A stretch of DNA of 64,000 nt from assembly GCF_034377145.1 (NCBI RefSeq), contig NZ_CP139709.1, positions 124,001-188,000 of the forward strand. Reading direction: 5' to 3'. This document shows positions 27,271-35,847 of the stretch, in pieces. Below the pieces are notes generated by a model. It did no database searches. It was not told the origin of the DNA and worked only from the letters and a program-made list of their open reading frames with translations. The translations under genes and the position numbers were made by a program. This DNA is from Sulfitobacter sp. OXR-159. Lineage in GTDB: Bacteria; Pseudomonadota; Alphaproteobacteria; Rhodobacterales; Rhodobacteraceae. Within the stretch, counting starts at the first letter, position 1. Each line of letters starts with the position of its first letter.

Positions 27271-27583
27271 GGCATTTGCTCGATCTACGTAAAATTCTCC
27301 TCACCATAATACGGTGATCGGCTGAAAATTTTGAGCACCAGAATGCGCCTGAATGCATTAAGCTGTGGAAAACCCCCTTTGAATTCATAGACCTGAGGGG
27401 TGGGGCACTGCTAATGCGCTTGTGATGCGCTTGTGGTGCGCTGCAAGTGCAGACAGGTGCGCAGAGGGTGCGGCGGGATGGGGCGTAAGTGCTTTGGAAG
27501 TGCGATCTTGCTGAATAGGTCTGGCAGCAAGGCTCCTCGCACCGCGGGGGTAAAACGCAAATTCCGCAGCAGAAAGACCCGCC
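27271..27583. other. Candidate oriT region with 11-bp-phased repeat array
   Basis: This 313-base divergent spacer separates the StbABC-like operon from the MobC-like and relaxase genes. ATGCGCTTGTG occurs twice in tandem (27414-27424, 27425-27435). TGC(GC) motifs then continue at 27437, 27448, 27458, 27469, 27490 and 27501, that is, about every 11 bp. The array ends at GATCTTGC (27504-27511), similar to the nic core of MOBP plasmids. A 7-bp inverted repeat CTTGCTG/CAGCAAG lies at 27507-27513 and 27525-27531. Promoters for both directions must also be here. Confidence 0.6.
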
Positions 27584-27985
27584 ATGCCCCGGCCCCAAAA
27601 AGACCCCTCAGACCGCCGCCAACGATGGGATGCGCTCTATGTCACACCTGCAGAGCGTGCGTCGATCCAATCCAAAGCGAAGAAGGCTGACCTTTCAGTA
27701 AGCCGCTACCTTGTCGCGCTTCATGCAAAGAACCAGGTGAGCAACCGTAGCGACTGGCGTCGCAACATTCAGCTTTTGAACGTTGTCACTGAGCAGCTGG
27801 GACTGATCGCAAGATCGATCCCTCAAGAGCCCAGGACTGCGGAGGCGTGCGACGAACTTGCCGGGCGCCTAGAGATTGCAGCATCACTGCTGGAGATTGA
27901 GCGTTTGATCCGAAGCCAGGTCATGCCATGGCAAGGGCCGCGGCAGCTGGACCCCGTAGATCACGCGAAGGCCGCGCCATGCTGA
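27584..27985 (+). CDS. MobC/TraJ-like relaxosome accessory protein
   Basis: A 133-residue protein with the MobC pattern: a basic start (PRPQKDPSDRRQRWDALYV), then the ribbon-helix-helix-like TPAERASIQSKAKKADLSVSRYLVALHAK, and a helical C-terminal half. Such proteins bind oriT and recruit the relaxase to the nick site. It overlaps the relaxase-like gene by 7 bases (ATGCTGA), an arrangement usual for MobC-MobA pairs. Confidence 0.75.
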   Translation: MPRPQKDPSDRRQRWDALYVTPAERASIQSKAKKADLSVSRYLVALHAKNQVSNRSDWRRNIQLLNVVTEQLGLIARSIPQEPRTAEACDELAGRLEIAASLLEIERLIRSQVMPWQGPRQLDPVDHAKAAPC

Positions 27986-30159
27986 TTGCCTGGTCCTCTC
28001 ACAGCGGCACCGCAGGTAAGGCCGATGGGCCGCGTGCCTTGAGCAATTATATGGATGCCGAAACGGTTATCAAACGCCTTTCCGATGGGCGGCGCGCACC
28101 TGTGCGGCGCCGCCCTGCGCCGGAAATCTTGTTTGGAGATGCGACCCAATTGCGCATGGCGATCGGGTCTAGCGGCTGTGTCCACCGCTACGCCTCATGT
28201 GTCATGAGCTTTGCGGCCAGTGACATTGATGTGGATGCCTTCAATGCGGGGAACACTGACGCGCGTTTTAAGGCCGACCTCGCTCTGAAACTTTTGTTGG
28301 AGATGGCGCTTGCCGGCATCCCGCGCCAAGCACGTCCGCCGGTCTATGCGACCACCCATACGCATACAGGCGCTTTGGAAATCAATGTTGCGATCCCGCG
28401 CTGGATCATGGGGCCTGATGGCAAGCAGCGGGGCTTCAATCCGGCCCCTCCCGAGAAAACCCATGCGAGTTGGGATGCGGTCCGTGACCTTCTGAACCAC
28501 CGGTTCGATTGGGCGGAGCCAGAATGCCCTGACCGGCGCAGAGAGCTGGTCTTGCCCAATTGGATGCTGAAAGTTGCCGCCGAAACGCGTCGTGCGGGAG
28601 GGCCGCTTAAAGAAGGCCTTCGTGAACAGATCACGCAAGAGGTGTTTGAGCAAACATCGGCGGGCGTCATCACCGATCGTTCAAGCCTGCTGAATTGGCT
28701 TCAAGCGCGCCTAGAGGATACGGGTCTGATCCTGCATGGGGCAACCTCTACGTCGGTTACCATTGGGCCTGCGGATGCGGCGCCATCGGCACGCTTCAAG
28801 TTGAAGGGCGTCGTTTTTGAAGAGAGCTTCGGGCAAGGCGCGCCGACGCCTGGACAAGAGGCTATCGAGATCGCGCGCGCGGCACGGCAGCGCAGGCTTC
28901 GCACTGCGCCAGACCGGGTTCAGAGGCTTTGGAACCGGCGCGCTGCCTTTAATCGGAGCCGCTATGGGGTGAACAGATGGCCCGTCAAAACCTTTGCGGC
29001 GAGCCACTATGAGATCGTGAAGCCCGGGGATGAGCCCCTCATGATTCCAATGAAACACCATTTGAATAGCCTCACGGGAGACAGCCGCCATGACTTCGAG
29101 ATTGACACCGATGGAACGCGCTTTGCTCGATATGGTGGAGCAGATGAACTTGACGGCATTGGCGCGCGACAAAGCGTTGGACGCGAAGATCGACGCTTTG
29201 ACGCTGCAGCTTCAACAGCAAGAAGAGTCTGTGACGACTTTAAACAGCTTGTTGAGACCCTTCCTGCCAAAGGGCTGATCGCGGCGATAAGTACCCGGGT
29301 CTCGCAGTTGGTGAGGATCATTCGGTCCCGCATGCTGCTGAAGCGTATTTCTGCGGCAATTCCCGACAGTCTTTTAAGAACCCTCGCACATACACAGGAA
29401 GCCTTGGAGGTTTACAATGGAACATCACCCCACGCCCTTAGACCCAATGAAGCAAATAGAATTGCAGCTGAGAGAGTTGGCGGGGCTGATCTATCCGCTG
29501 CACGCGCTTTTGGAGGGCAGCTACGACGAAACCACGGACCGTCTGAAGAGCGTGGTCGACGCGCTGGATCAAATCGCCAATGCGTTGGAGCGCACGGTAA
29601 ACATGATGAACGCGGAGCGGCGCGAGGTTCCGCTGGCATTGGAACGCAGATTGGAGATCCTCAGCCAACAGCAGGTTCTGCAGATGCAGTTGTTGAGCGA
29701 TCTGCACGCATGGTGGGGCGGCCCGCAGCCCCAAACAGCCGAGCAGGGCTCCTGAACTATCTCAGGACGGAAGTTCAAAAAAGAGAGTGCAGCGCCGAAG
29801 TGAGGCTACAGTTCTTTGAGGGCTCTTATTGCTGGCCCCCCAGGCTGGAGCTTTGCATTGCGAAGGTGGGCAATAGACCCACCCCATCAGCGACGGGGCG
29901 GCGCCCCACGTGCAGGCTGCTTTGCGTCCCTTCCTTGGTGCCGCAGATTGTGCCTGTTCTAAAGCAGGCCCTGGAAGGGGGATGGGTGAGGGGGGTCGAT
30001 TTTGACGCCGAGGCGCTGAATGATATGCCTGAGGAAATGCTGCCTTTGCTGCGTTCATTAGAGATGTCTGGACCGCAGCCCACCAGTTCCGACCTTGCAG
30101 ATAACACTGAAGGCGAAGGGGACTTTGCCTCTGCGATTGACGGCGGGCCAACTGGCTGA
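27979..30159 (+). CDS. Relaxase-like mobilization protein (MobA/TraI type)
   Basis: A 726-codon frame starting MLIAWSSHSGTAGKADGPRALSNYM. The metal-binding histidine motif of relaxases is visible as YATTHTHTGALEINVAIPR (about residues 113-131). A conserved-looking helical domain follows to about residue 310 (NWMLKVAAETRRAGG ... LLNWLQARLEDTGLILHGATSTSV). From about residue 370 to 590 the sequence becomes Arg/Gly/Ala-rich and low in structure, and two well-initiated genes lie in another frame there. The last 130 residues again look protein-like (LLNYLRTEV ... VPSLVPQIVPVLKQAL). No type IV coupling protein is nearby, so transfer would need a helper. Confidence 0.65.
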   Translation: MLIAWSSHSGTAGKADGPRALSNYMDAETVIKRLSDGRRAPVRRRPAPEILFGDATQLRMAIGSSGCVHRYASCVMSFAASDIDVDAFNAGNTDARFKADLALKLLLEMALAGIPRQARPPVYATTHTHTGALEINVAIPRWIMGPDGKQRGFNPAPPEKTHASWDAVRDLLNHRFDWAEPECPDRRRELVLPNWMLKVAAETRRAGGPLKEGLREQITQEVFEQTSAGVITDRSSLLNWLQARLEDTGLILHGATSTSVTIGPADAAPSARFKLKGVVFEESFGQGAPTPGQEAIEIARAARQRRLRTAPDRVQRLWNRRAAFNRSRYGVNRWPVKTFAASHYEIVKPGDEPLMIPMKHHLNSLTGDSRHDFEIDTDGTRFARYGGADELDGIGARQSVGREDRRFDAAASTARRVCDDFKQLVETLPAKGLIAAISTRVSQLVRIIRSRMLLKRISAAIPDSLLRTLAHTQEALEVYNGTSPHALRPNEANRIAAERVGGADLSAARAFGGQLRRNHGPSEERGRRAGSNRQCVGAHGKHDERGAARGSAGIGTQIGDPQPTAGSADAVVERSARMVGRPAAPNSRAGLLNYLRTEVQKRECSAEVRLQFFEGSYCWPPRLELCIAKVGNRPTPSATGRRPTCRLLCVPSLVPQIVPVLKQALEGGWVRGVDFDAEALNDMPEEMLPLLRSLEMSGPQPTSSDLADNTEGEGDFASAIDGGPTG
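29090..29278 (+). CDS. Small ORF nested in the relaxase gene
   Basis: Sixty-two codons in the +1 frame relative to the relaxase (MTSRLTPMERALLDMVEQM, then LDAKIDALTLQLQQQEESVTTLNSLL). The product is a predicted coiled coil. GGGAG lies 9 bases before the ATG. Composition here is more protein-like than in the enclosing frame. Possible MobB-like role. Confidence 0.5.
   Translation: MTSRLTPMERALLDMVEQMNLTALARDKALDAKIDALTLQLQQQEESVTTLNSLLRPFLPKG
29417..29755 (+). CDS. Second nested ORF in the relaxase gene (coiled-coil protein)
   Basis: A 112-residue protein in the same alternative frame. A strong ribosome site (GGAGG, 29406-29410) lies 6 bases before the ATG. The product is helical with heptad-like spacing (MKQIELQLRELAGLIYPLHAL, TDRLKSVVDALDQIANALERTV, ALERRLEILSQQQVLQMQLL). 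Over this span the relaxase frame reads as Arg/Gly/Ala-rich, low-complexity sequence, so the nested gene is likely real. In RSF1010, mobB overlaps mobA in a comparable way; equivalence is inferred only. Confidence 0.65.
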   Translation: MEHHPTPLDPMKQIELQLRELAGLIYPLHALLEGSYDETTDRLKSVVDALDQIANALERTVNMMNAERREVPLALERRLEILSQQQVLQMQLLSDLHAWWGGPQPQTAEQGS

Positions 30160-30397
30160 CCGGTGCTCTGATACTGCATCTTGCAGGCGATAAAGCGGAT
30201 GCTGACTTGATCGCGCGCGCATTGTCCGCCGGTCCCATAGCGGTCTATGCTGTGGCACAGAAAAACGATCCGCGCGCCTTGAGGCAATATGAGTTGGAGG
30301 TCGATGCGCAGGGGAACTGCGGTAAATCGCAGGGCTCGCCGACGGGATTACAGTCTTTATCCAAAATTGCAGCCCGAGGTTTTAGGGGCGGTAAGCG

Positions 30398-30697
30398 CTA
30401 GCAGCTACGCTCGACCAAAAGCACATCTCTTGCCAAAGGCGCCGAACCATTGGCCTGCGCGACCACCGCCACGGCGACCCCGTCCGCCAAAACCTTATGA
30501 ACCGAGCTCGACACCCGCGCTATGGTGATCCGCGGCGGGGCCTGGCCCTTGTCATAGATTACGGCGATCTGGTCGCAGTCATGCAGCGTGTCTGGAACCA
30601 GCGCAGCTTTCGGTCCGGGGGCTTCGCTGGCTTTTGCGGGTGTCAAACCGATGGCGCAATCCCATTGAAGTCCCTTGGTCCGGTCTGTTGCGATCAT
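30398..30697 (-). CDS. Hypothetical protein
   Basis: Ninety-nine residues (MIATDRTKGLQWDCAIGLTP, later DCDQIAVIYDKGQAPPRITIARVSSSVHKVL and ending VLLVERSC). AGGGAAG before the ATG supports translation, and the mixed alpha/beta pattern looks like a small folded protein. It has no signal peptide and no recognised family. It is convergent with the relaxase. The flanking stretches 30160-30397 and 30698-31075 hold no gene that could be supported; a short forward frame from a TTG at 30207 is possible but weak. Confidence 0.5.
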   Translation of the reverse strand: MIATDRTKGLQWDCAIGLTPAKASEAPGPKAALVPDTLHDCDQIAVIYDKGQAPPRITIARVSSSVHKVLADGVAVAVVAQANGSAPLARDVLLVERSC

Positions 30698-31075
30698 TGT
30701 ACTTCCCTCGTCGCGGCCAGGGCTGCAAAGCGGGCGAAAACCTTCTGCCCGTGGGGTGGACTCCCGCCGGACTGCGAAAGGGCGAACCCCTTAAGCAGTG
30801 CCGCGATGACGCCTTTCACTTCGAAAAGACATTTTAAGGAGAGGCTATCCTTGCTGAAGGAAGCCCGTCAAGCAGGGTAGGGGGATTGTCGCTGTCTGTG
30901 AAACGGTGTCGTAATTTTGCCGTATTTTGTGCCTTGGTGTTTCGCAATTGGCAAACGTTTGTCGGTCCAGACCGAGGCAAAGCACCTGCCTGCTATCCAG
31001 AGCGGCGGCGACGCACAGGTTGCAGCTGGCGTGGTTTTTTGCTGCCGTCTTTCTGAGGGGCTATCAGTATGGTTT

Positions 31076-31417
31076 TCATTGGGACCAAGGCGAGCATACA
31101 GGCGGTTTCTTTAGCCCGTCTGTTGTGCAAAAGCGGACACGCCCTGAGATTGGGTCTGCCATCCAAAGGGTTTTTTCTGCGGATGAGATTACAAATGGAC
31201 CCTTTGGTGGCGCTACTTCTTTTAGGGGGTCGGCCTTTTTGGAAAGAAATTCTGCAGCCTTACCCGGCCCAAAAACTTCGTCAAATTGAGGGGCTGTGGA
31301 GGGATGGGCTAAGAGCCAATCGATGGCTTTGGGGGTGGGATCAGAATAGTTGCTGCTGCCCTCCGCCCATGTCTGAGAGGCCACGGTGGCTAAAAATATC
31401 GCAATAACCCGGATCAT
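31076..31417 (-). CDS. Small secreted protein of unknown function
   Basis: A 113-residue protein with a signal peptide (MIRVIAIFLATVASQTWA) and a hydrophilic mature domain (KAIDWLLAHPSTAPQFDEVFG, then WMADPISGRVRFCTTDG). The mature part has two cysteines (in RFCTT and PVCSP) near the C-terminus, which could form a disulfide. GAGG precedes the ATG. Periplasmic or extracellular location is likely. No family was recognised. Confidence 0.7.
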   Translation of the reverse strand: MIRVIAIFLATVASQTWAEGSSNYSDPTPKAIDWLLAHPSTAPQFDEVFGPGKAAEFLSKKADPLKEVAPPKGPFVISSAEKTLWMADPISGRVRFCTTDGLKKPPVCSPWSQ

Positions 31418-31501
31418 ATTTGCCTCGATTTTTTGTAACAGTACCGCAAGAGCTAGGAGGGGGTTGGTGTTGAAAAGTGTCAGCTTTTGAACTGCGCTAA
31501 G

Positions 31502-32155
31502 CTATGGCCGATCAAACACTGTTCCATCAGAAAGGATGACACTGTCCATTGGGATATCCCATGGCATCGGAAAAATTGTTGGCATGAGGCAATGGGAAAA
31601 TCCGACGCCGATAACCTTTGGTCGGGGATCAAGGCGTGCCAAGGTTCGGTCGTAATATCCCCCGCCATTGCCAAGCCGGAAACAGGTTTCGTCCACGCCC
31701 AACAGGGGCGAGATCACAACGTCCGGCACCGCTTCCGCGCCGCTTGCGGGTACCGGAATGTTCCAGACACCGCGGCGCATTGCGCAGCCTGGCTGCCAGC
31801 TGCGAAAGCTCAAGGGGGCGTGTTTTTCCGTGACGACCGGCAATAGGATAGCGGCACCGGCGGTGTGCGCCTTTGCCATCCAATCGCGCAGGTCCGGCTC
31901 TGCGCGAATTGGCCAGTAGACAGCGATCCTCATGCCTTGCTGCGAAGAGATCCGTGTCTCTAGCATAGCGGTTAACTTTGCGGACGCCGCGGCATGTTCC
32001 GCTACGGATAGTTTCTGCCGTGCCTTCATCAAACGGGCGCGTTCTGCTGTCCGAAACCTTGCCACATCCCGCAGTGTTTCAGGGTCGACAGGGTGCCCGT
32101 CGACCAAAAGATGAGCCAGGCAGGGCTCGGCGCCGCCGATGTCGTCATCTTCCAT
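31502..32155 (-). CDS. 5-formyltetrahydrofolate cyclo-ligase
   Basis: Converts 5-formyl-THF to 5,10-methenyl-THF with ATP, returning folate to one-carbon metabolism. The diagnostic C-terminal motif is GVDETCFRLGNGGGYYDRTLA followed by VIGVGFSHC. The N-terminal basic helix (RFRTAERARLMKARQKL) and IAVYWPIRAEPDLRDWM are as expected. At 217 residues it is slightly longer than the family mean because of about 30 extra N-terminal residues. It could help process formyl-folate linked to the formamide-type metabolism encoded further right, but that link is speculative. Confidence 0.92.
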   Translation of the reverse strand: MEDDDIGGAEPCLAHLLVDGHPVDPETLRDVARFRTAERARLMKARQKLSVAEHAAASAKLTAMLETRISSQQGMRIAVYWPIRAEPDLRDWMAKAHTAGAAILLPVVTEKHAPLSFRSWQPGCAMRRGVWNIPVPASGAEAVPDVVISPLLGVDETCFRLGNGGGYYDRTLARLDPRPKVIGVGFSHCLMPTIFPMPWDIPMDSVILSDGTVFDRP

Positions 32156-32332
32156 TATTCAGCCCTTCTGTAACACAGTTTGCGGCCCCCGAAGACGAAG
32201 GCACCACGCGAGGTTGTGAGACTGCGAGGCTGCCCATGGGTGAATAGATGGGGTGGTTGCCGTCCTCCCCAAACGGCATCGCAATGTGCCAAGGTCGTGG
32301 TGTTCAAAGCCACAAGAAGGAAAGGACGGCTA

Positions 32333-33361
32333 ATGATAGATACAATGATCGGAGTGGACCTGGCGAAGAATGTTTTCCATCTTCATGGGGCCAGCATGAC
32401 CGGGCAGTTGAAATTTCGCAAGAAGCTGTCCCGGCCACAGTTTCGCGCGTTTCTTTCTACGCAACCGCCTGCCGTGATCGTCATGGAGGCCTGCGGCAGT
32501 GCCAGCTACTGGGCGCGAGTGTTGTCCGGGATGGGTCACGAGGTGAAACTGATCGCACCGCAGTATGTGAAACCATTTGTGAAACGCCAGAAGAATGATG
32601 CTGCGGATGCTGAAGCTATCGTCATCGCCGCGCAGCGGCCGGAGATGAGGTTTGTTCCGCCCAAGACCAAGAAACAACAGGCCCGTGCGATCCTGTTCCG
32701 GAACCGGGAGCGTTTGGTGAACCAGCGCACCGAGCTGGTAAACAGTCTACGATCAATCCTCTACGAGTTCGGGCACACTATCCCGCAGGGCATCGGGAAT
32801 GTGAGCCGCGGGTATGAGATCCTTGAGGACCCAAATTGCGATCTTCCGGACCTAGTCCGCCAGGAATGTCGAGACCTTTTGGAACTGATCGAAGAGACCA
32901 CGGTACGGATCGCGGCCAAGTTAAAGCGGATCAAAGCGTTGTCCACGGAGACGGAAACGGCCAAACGTCTTCAGACGATGCCGGGGGTTGGCCCTCTAAG
33001 CGCCCTCGCCATTGAGGCGTTTGCTCCACCACTGGAGACATTCGCCCGGGGCCGCGACTTTGCGGCCTGGTTGGGACTCGTGCCGCGACAGCATTCATCC
33101 GGCGGCAAACCCCGTCTGGGGCGCATGTCGAAGGCAGGACAGTCTGACATCAGGCGCCTTCTGATCATCGGCGCGATGTCACGCTTGAGCAGGTTAGGCC
33201 GCAAATCCATACCCAAAGGGTCCTGGCTGGAACGCATGCTTGCGCGCAAGCCAAAAATGCTGGTCGCGGTTGCGCTGGCCAACAAGATGGCCCGCGCCCT
33301 CTGGGCAATGCAAATGACGAAGGAGAGTTATCGGGATCCGACGCAGACTGTCGCTGCATGA
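32333..33361 (+). CDS. IS110-family (IS1111-type) transposase
   Basis: A DEDD transposase of 342 residues. It begins MIDTMIGVDLAKNVFHLHGA with the first acidic residue in GVDLAK. VMEACGSASYWAR, PFVKRQKNDAADAEAI and the C-terminal Tnp_20 segment TMPGVGPLSALAIEAF ... FAAWLGLVPRQHSSGGKPRLG follow. The frame is intact, so the element may be active. IS110-type ends have no terminal inverted repeats; the borders were not found, but the non-coding flanks 32160-32332 and 33362-33640 probably belong in part to the element. Confidence 0.93.
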   Translation: MIDTMIGVDLAKNVFHLHGASMTGQLKFRKKLSRPQFRAFLSTQPPAVIVMEACGSASYWARVLSGMGHEVKLIAPQYVKPFVKRQKNDAADAEAIVIAAQRPEMRFVPPKTKKQQARAILFRNRERLVNQRTELVNSLRSILYEFGHTIPQGIGNVSRGYEILEDPNCDLPDLVRQECRDLLELIEETTVRIAAKLKRIKALSTETETAKRLQTMPGVGPLSALAIEAFAPPLETFARGRDFAAWLGLVPRQHSSGGKPRLGRMSKAGQSDIRRLLIIGAMSRLSRLGRKSIPKGSWLERMLARKPKMLVAVALANKMARALWAMQMTKESYRDPTQTVAA

Positions 33362-33643
33362 CCATACTGTAGCACAGGGCTGAGCAACGTCGGTGAAGGA
33401 GGTGTAAGAAGTCAACGACCTGAATGGGCAAAATGATCGAACAGATCTGGATCGGGAAAACCAGGATAAGGGGAAGAGCGTCAAAGCTCGTTGTTTAGGT
33501 CTGGCCTCGATCCGCAGATCACCATCCCGGCCAGCGGCTTCTGGTAACGCCGCACTCAAAGGCCTGACAGAAGCTCGCACTCGATCACCAACTCACGCAG
33601 ATTGAAAAACTTCTTGCATCACGGACGGCAACCACAGAAGCCC

Positions 33644-34291
33644 TTATGAGGGGCCAATCACTTCGATCACTCTGCATTTTTGGCCGTCCATCGCTGAGAT
33701 CGCGTTCCTCACGGAAATCTCAGATTTTTTTCTGTTCCAAGCTTCCGCTTTTTCGCAGTTTCGACGCGCTTTAAGCTTTGCGACATCGGCGGATTTGGCA
33801 TTGGTGTCGTAGCCTAAGGCGCGGCTGCCGATCGCAAAGGCGGCATATCTGCCTGATTTTTGGCGCTTCACCTCTGGGAGGAACTCACTTTTGTAGTACT
33901 TTTCTTTGTACTTATTAAAGCCAAAGGCATTCCTTGTGCCGGGGGCCACAGTTGCCGGCAAGACGGCAGCCACCAGCGTGCAGGGCCGGCCTCTTGCGTT
34001 ACCTTCACAAATTTTGACGGCGGCTTGCTCTGCGAGATCTTGCGAGAAGAAGCCGGTCGTATATCCCCAGGCTCCGTTTTCCGTGTTCAGCGCGAAGCCA
34101 CCAAAATAGTCGATATCTTTGCTGATTTTGTCGAACTGGCTTTGCTGCACCTCTGTTAGAGCAATATCTTGATACCATACGATTTGCTTGCCGGCCCCGA
34201 GGAAATTGATTTCGGGGCTCTGTGCGTGGGCGCCGGTGGCCAGCATGGTGGCCAGGCAGGAGGCGAGCGTCAAAAATCTGAACGGCTTCAT
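33644..34291 (-). CDS. Secreted protein of unknown function
   Basis: A 215-residue protein with a clear signal peptide (MKPFRFLTLASCLATMLATGAHA). The mature part includes YFGGFALNTENGAWGYTTGF, then EQAAVKICEGNARGRPCTLVAAVLP. A second similar-looking unit follows (GRYAAFAIGSRALGYDTNAK ... AKLKARRNCEKAEAWNRK), which suggests an internal duplication of a small domain, each with an A-x-G-x-x-x-G-Y pattern and a later Cys. The pattern resembles DUF4189-like periplasmic domains, but this is tentative. It lies just downstream of the IS110 element and reads towards it. Confidence 0.7.
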   Translation of the reverse strand: MKPFRFLTLASCLATMLATGAHAQSPEINFLGAGKQIVWYQDIALTEVQQSQFDKISKDIDYFGGFALNTENGAWGYTTGFFSQDLAEQAAVKICEGNARGRPCTLVAAVLPATVAPGTRNAFGFNKYKEKYYKSEFLPEVKRQKSGRYAAFAIGSRALGYDTNAKSADVAKLKARRNCEKAEAWNRKKSEISVRNAISAMDGQKCRVIEVIGPS

Positions 34292-34690
34292 AAATCTTAA
34301 TGTCTTTCTTTAATGGTATATGACGTCTTGAGTGGCATCTCGTCGCTGGGGGTTCAACTATAAAGGGAGGCGCTCAGGCGTGACCCTGCAGTGCGCAAGG
34401 GGTTTGGTGATGTTTGTCGAAGTCCCTGCTGTTTACCACGACCCGCTGACATTCGTTTTAAGGCTGTTTTGCTTAGGGCGACTGAGAGATGCCTTGCGCG
34501 GCTTGCAAGATTTGGAAGCGGGCAATCTGCAAGGGGGATTGGCTCTCTAGGCGTCTTGTCAAAGGCAAAGCCCATCCTTTGAGCCTATAGGGTAACAATT
34601 GACCCAAAACGGGCATGGGGGTGGAACTTAGTTTCAAAATTCCATTTTTTTCTCGACATATCGCACCCTTCAAGATAGCAAGTCGACAAA
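34292..34690. other. Upstream region of the amide operon
   Basis: About 400 bases with no supported gene. It must carry the promoter of the amide operon and of the reverse-strand secreted protein. No clear -35/-10 boxes were identified. Confidence 0.4.
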
Positions 34691-34718
34691 GCGGATACAT
34701 CCGCATGGCATTCGGGCC
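34691..34718 (+). promoter_or_regulatory. Possible ANTAR-responsive double hairpin
   Basis: Two adjacent hairpins with six-base loops: GCGG-ATACAT-CCGC (34691-34704) and, two bases later, GGC-ATTCGG-GCC (34707-34718). The 3' arm of the second hairpin is the 5' end of the terminator stem that follows, so the two structures exclude each other. ANTAR proteins bind such paired hexaloops; both loops start with A as expected, but position 4 is C rather than the usual G. Confidence 0.45.
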
Positions 34719-34760
34719 TCATGTCGCACTTCTCAGTGCGCGTGGGGCTTTTTTTGTTTT
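34716..34760 (+). terminator. Intrinsic terminator in the amide operon leader
   Basis: A lower stem of GCCTCATG (34716-34723) with CGTGGGGC (34741-34748), counting two G-U pairs, carries an upper stem CGCACT-TCTC-AGTGCG (34725-34740). It is followed by seven T and, after a G, five more. It ends about 11 bases before the GTG of the AmiC-like gene, so default transcription would stop before the operon. Confidence 0.75.
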
Positions 34761-34770
34761 TGGGGTAAAA

Positions 34771-35847
34771 GTGAAGCGAAGCGTTGATCTTGGCGTGCTC
34801 TATTCAAGTTCGGGCACCTATGCGGCTATATCGCAGGCGGTTCTGCGCGGGACGCTCGCTGGGGTTGAGGAGATCAACGCCGATCCCTCCAATCCCATCC
34901 GTTTCCAGCCTATTGTTCGAGACCCCAAGGGGCAGTTGGAGCGCTATGCACCGCTTTGTGCTGAGATTCTGGAAAGTTCAAAAGCGCGTCACGTTTTTGG
35001 CTGTGTGACCTCATCTTCGCGCAAAGAGGTAATCCCCACGCTAGACCGGACCAATGCGATGCTTTGGTACAACCTTCCCTTCGAGGGGTTCGAAACGTCA
35101 AACAGGGTGATCTACAATCATGCCTGCGCGAACCAGCATCTGTTGCCTTTGCTAAGCTGGTGTTTCGGCAACTTCGACACCATGCCGTATCTGATCGGCT
35201 CGAACTATATCTGGGGCTGGGAAACCTGCCGTGTGGCGCGGATGAGGGTTGAAGACGCCGGCGGGCAGGTTCTGGGCGAACGCTATCTGCCCTTGGGCGA
35301 GGAAGACGTCGCGACGTTGATCGCTGAGATCGAAAGCCTGCGGCCCCGGTTCATCCTGAACTCATTGGTGGGTGCCAGCTCCTATGCTTTTCTGCGCGCC
35401 TATGCCGACCTAGGTCGGCGCGATCCGCATTTTTGTGCAGAGCAATGCCCGGTGGTGTCGTGCAACCTGACAGAGGCAGAGCTCCCGCTCTTGGGGGATG
35501 CGGCTGAAGGGCTGGTGTCAGTGGGGCCGCACTTTTGTGCCTCTCAAAGCGAGGGGGGACGGGATTCCTCATTTGAGAATATCTCGCGCCAATCTGTGCA
35601 TACCTTGGCGGCGATGCTCGTGGCCCAAGGCGAACAACCCTTTGAAAGTTTTATCGCCGAACAGGGCGATCTTTTTGGAATAGATCCCGCAACCCATCAC
35701 AGCACGCTTGAGGTTGATGTGGCACAGGTGCGTGATGGGGTTTTCAAAGTGTTGCACCATTGGTCGGACGTGGCGCCTGATCCCTATCTGACCCGGCCCG
35801 CGCGCCACCCGCGTATTGACCGCCCCCGCCTGAGCGTCGTGTCCTGA
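34771..35847 (+). CDS. AmiC-like amide sensor / ABC-type periplasmic-fold regulator
   Basis: A type I periplasmic-binding-fold protein without a signal peptide when read from GTG 34771 (VKRSVDLGVLYSSSGTYAAIS). It continues GTLAGVEEINADPSNP, FGCVTSSSRKEVIPTLDRTNAMLWYNLPFEGFE and SNYIWGWETCRVARM. This is the pattern of AmiC/FmdD proteins, which bind short amides (or urea) in the cytoplasm and control AmiR. A longer in-frame start at 34615 would include the terminator stem and is unlikely. Its stop overlaps the start of the AmiR-like gene (TGATG), which suits the AmiC-AmiR complex. Confidence 0.88.
   Translation: MKRSVDLGVLYSSSGTYAAISQAVLRGTLAGVEEINADPSNPIRFQPIVRDPKGQLERYAPLCAEILESSKARHVFGCVTSSSRKEVIPTLDRTNAMLWYNLPFEGFETSNRVIYNHACANQHLLPLLSWCFGNFDTMPYLIGSNYIWGWETCRVARMRVEDAGGQVLGERYLPLGEEDVATLIAEIESLRPRFILNSLVGASSYAFLRAYADLGRRDPHFCAEQCPVVSCNLTEAELPLLGDAAEGLVSVGPHFCASQSEGGRDSSFENISRQSVHTLAAMLVAQGEQPFESFIAEQGDLFGIDPATHHSTLEVDVAQVRDGVFKVLHHWSDVAPDPYLTRPARHPRIDRPRLSVVS

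Noticed and set aside
25966..27309. 447-codon forward frame
   Set aside because: Long, but exactly antisense to the ParA-like and StbA-like genes, which carry a real Walker motif and HTH.
27414..27502. Short tandem repeats read as a CRISPR-like array
   Set aside because: Units are 11 bp with no spacers; they fit protein-binding repeats at an oriT instead.
30207..30401. Forward 64-codon frame from TTG after the relaxase
   Set aside because: Some protein-like sequence, but no good start or ribosome site and no family; left uncalled.
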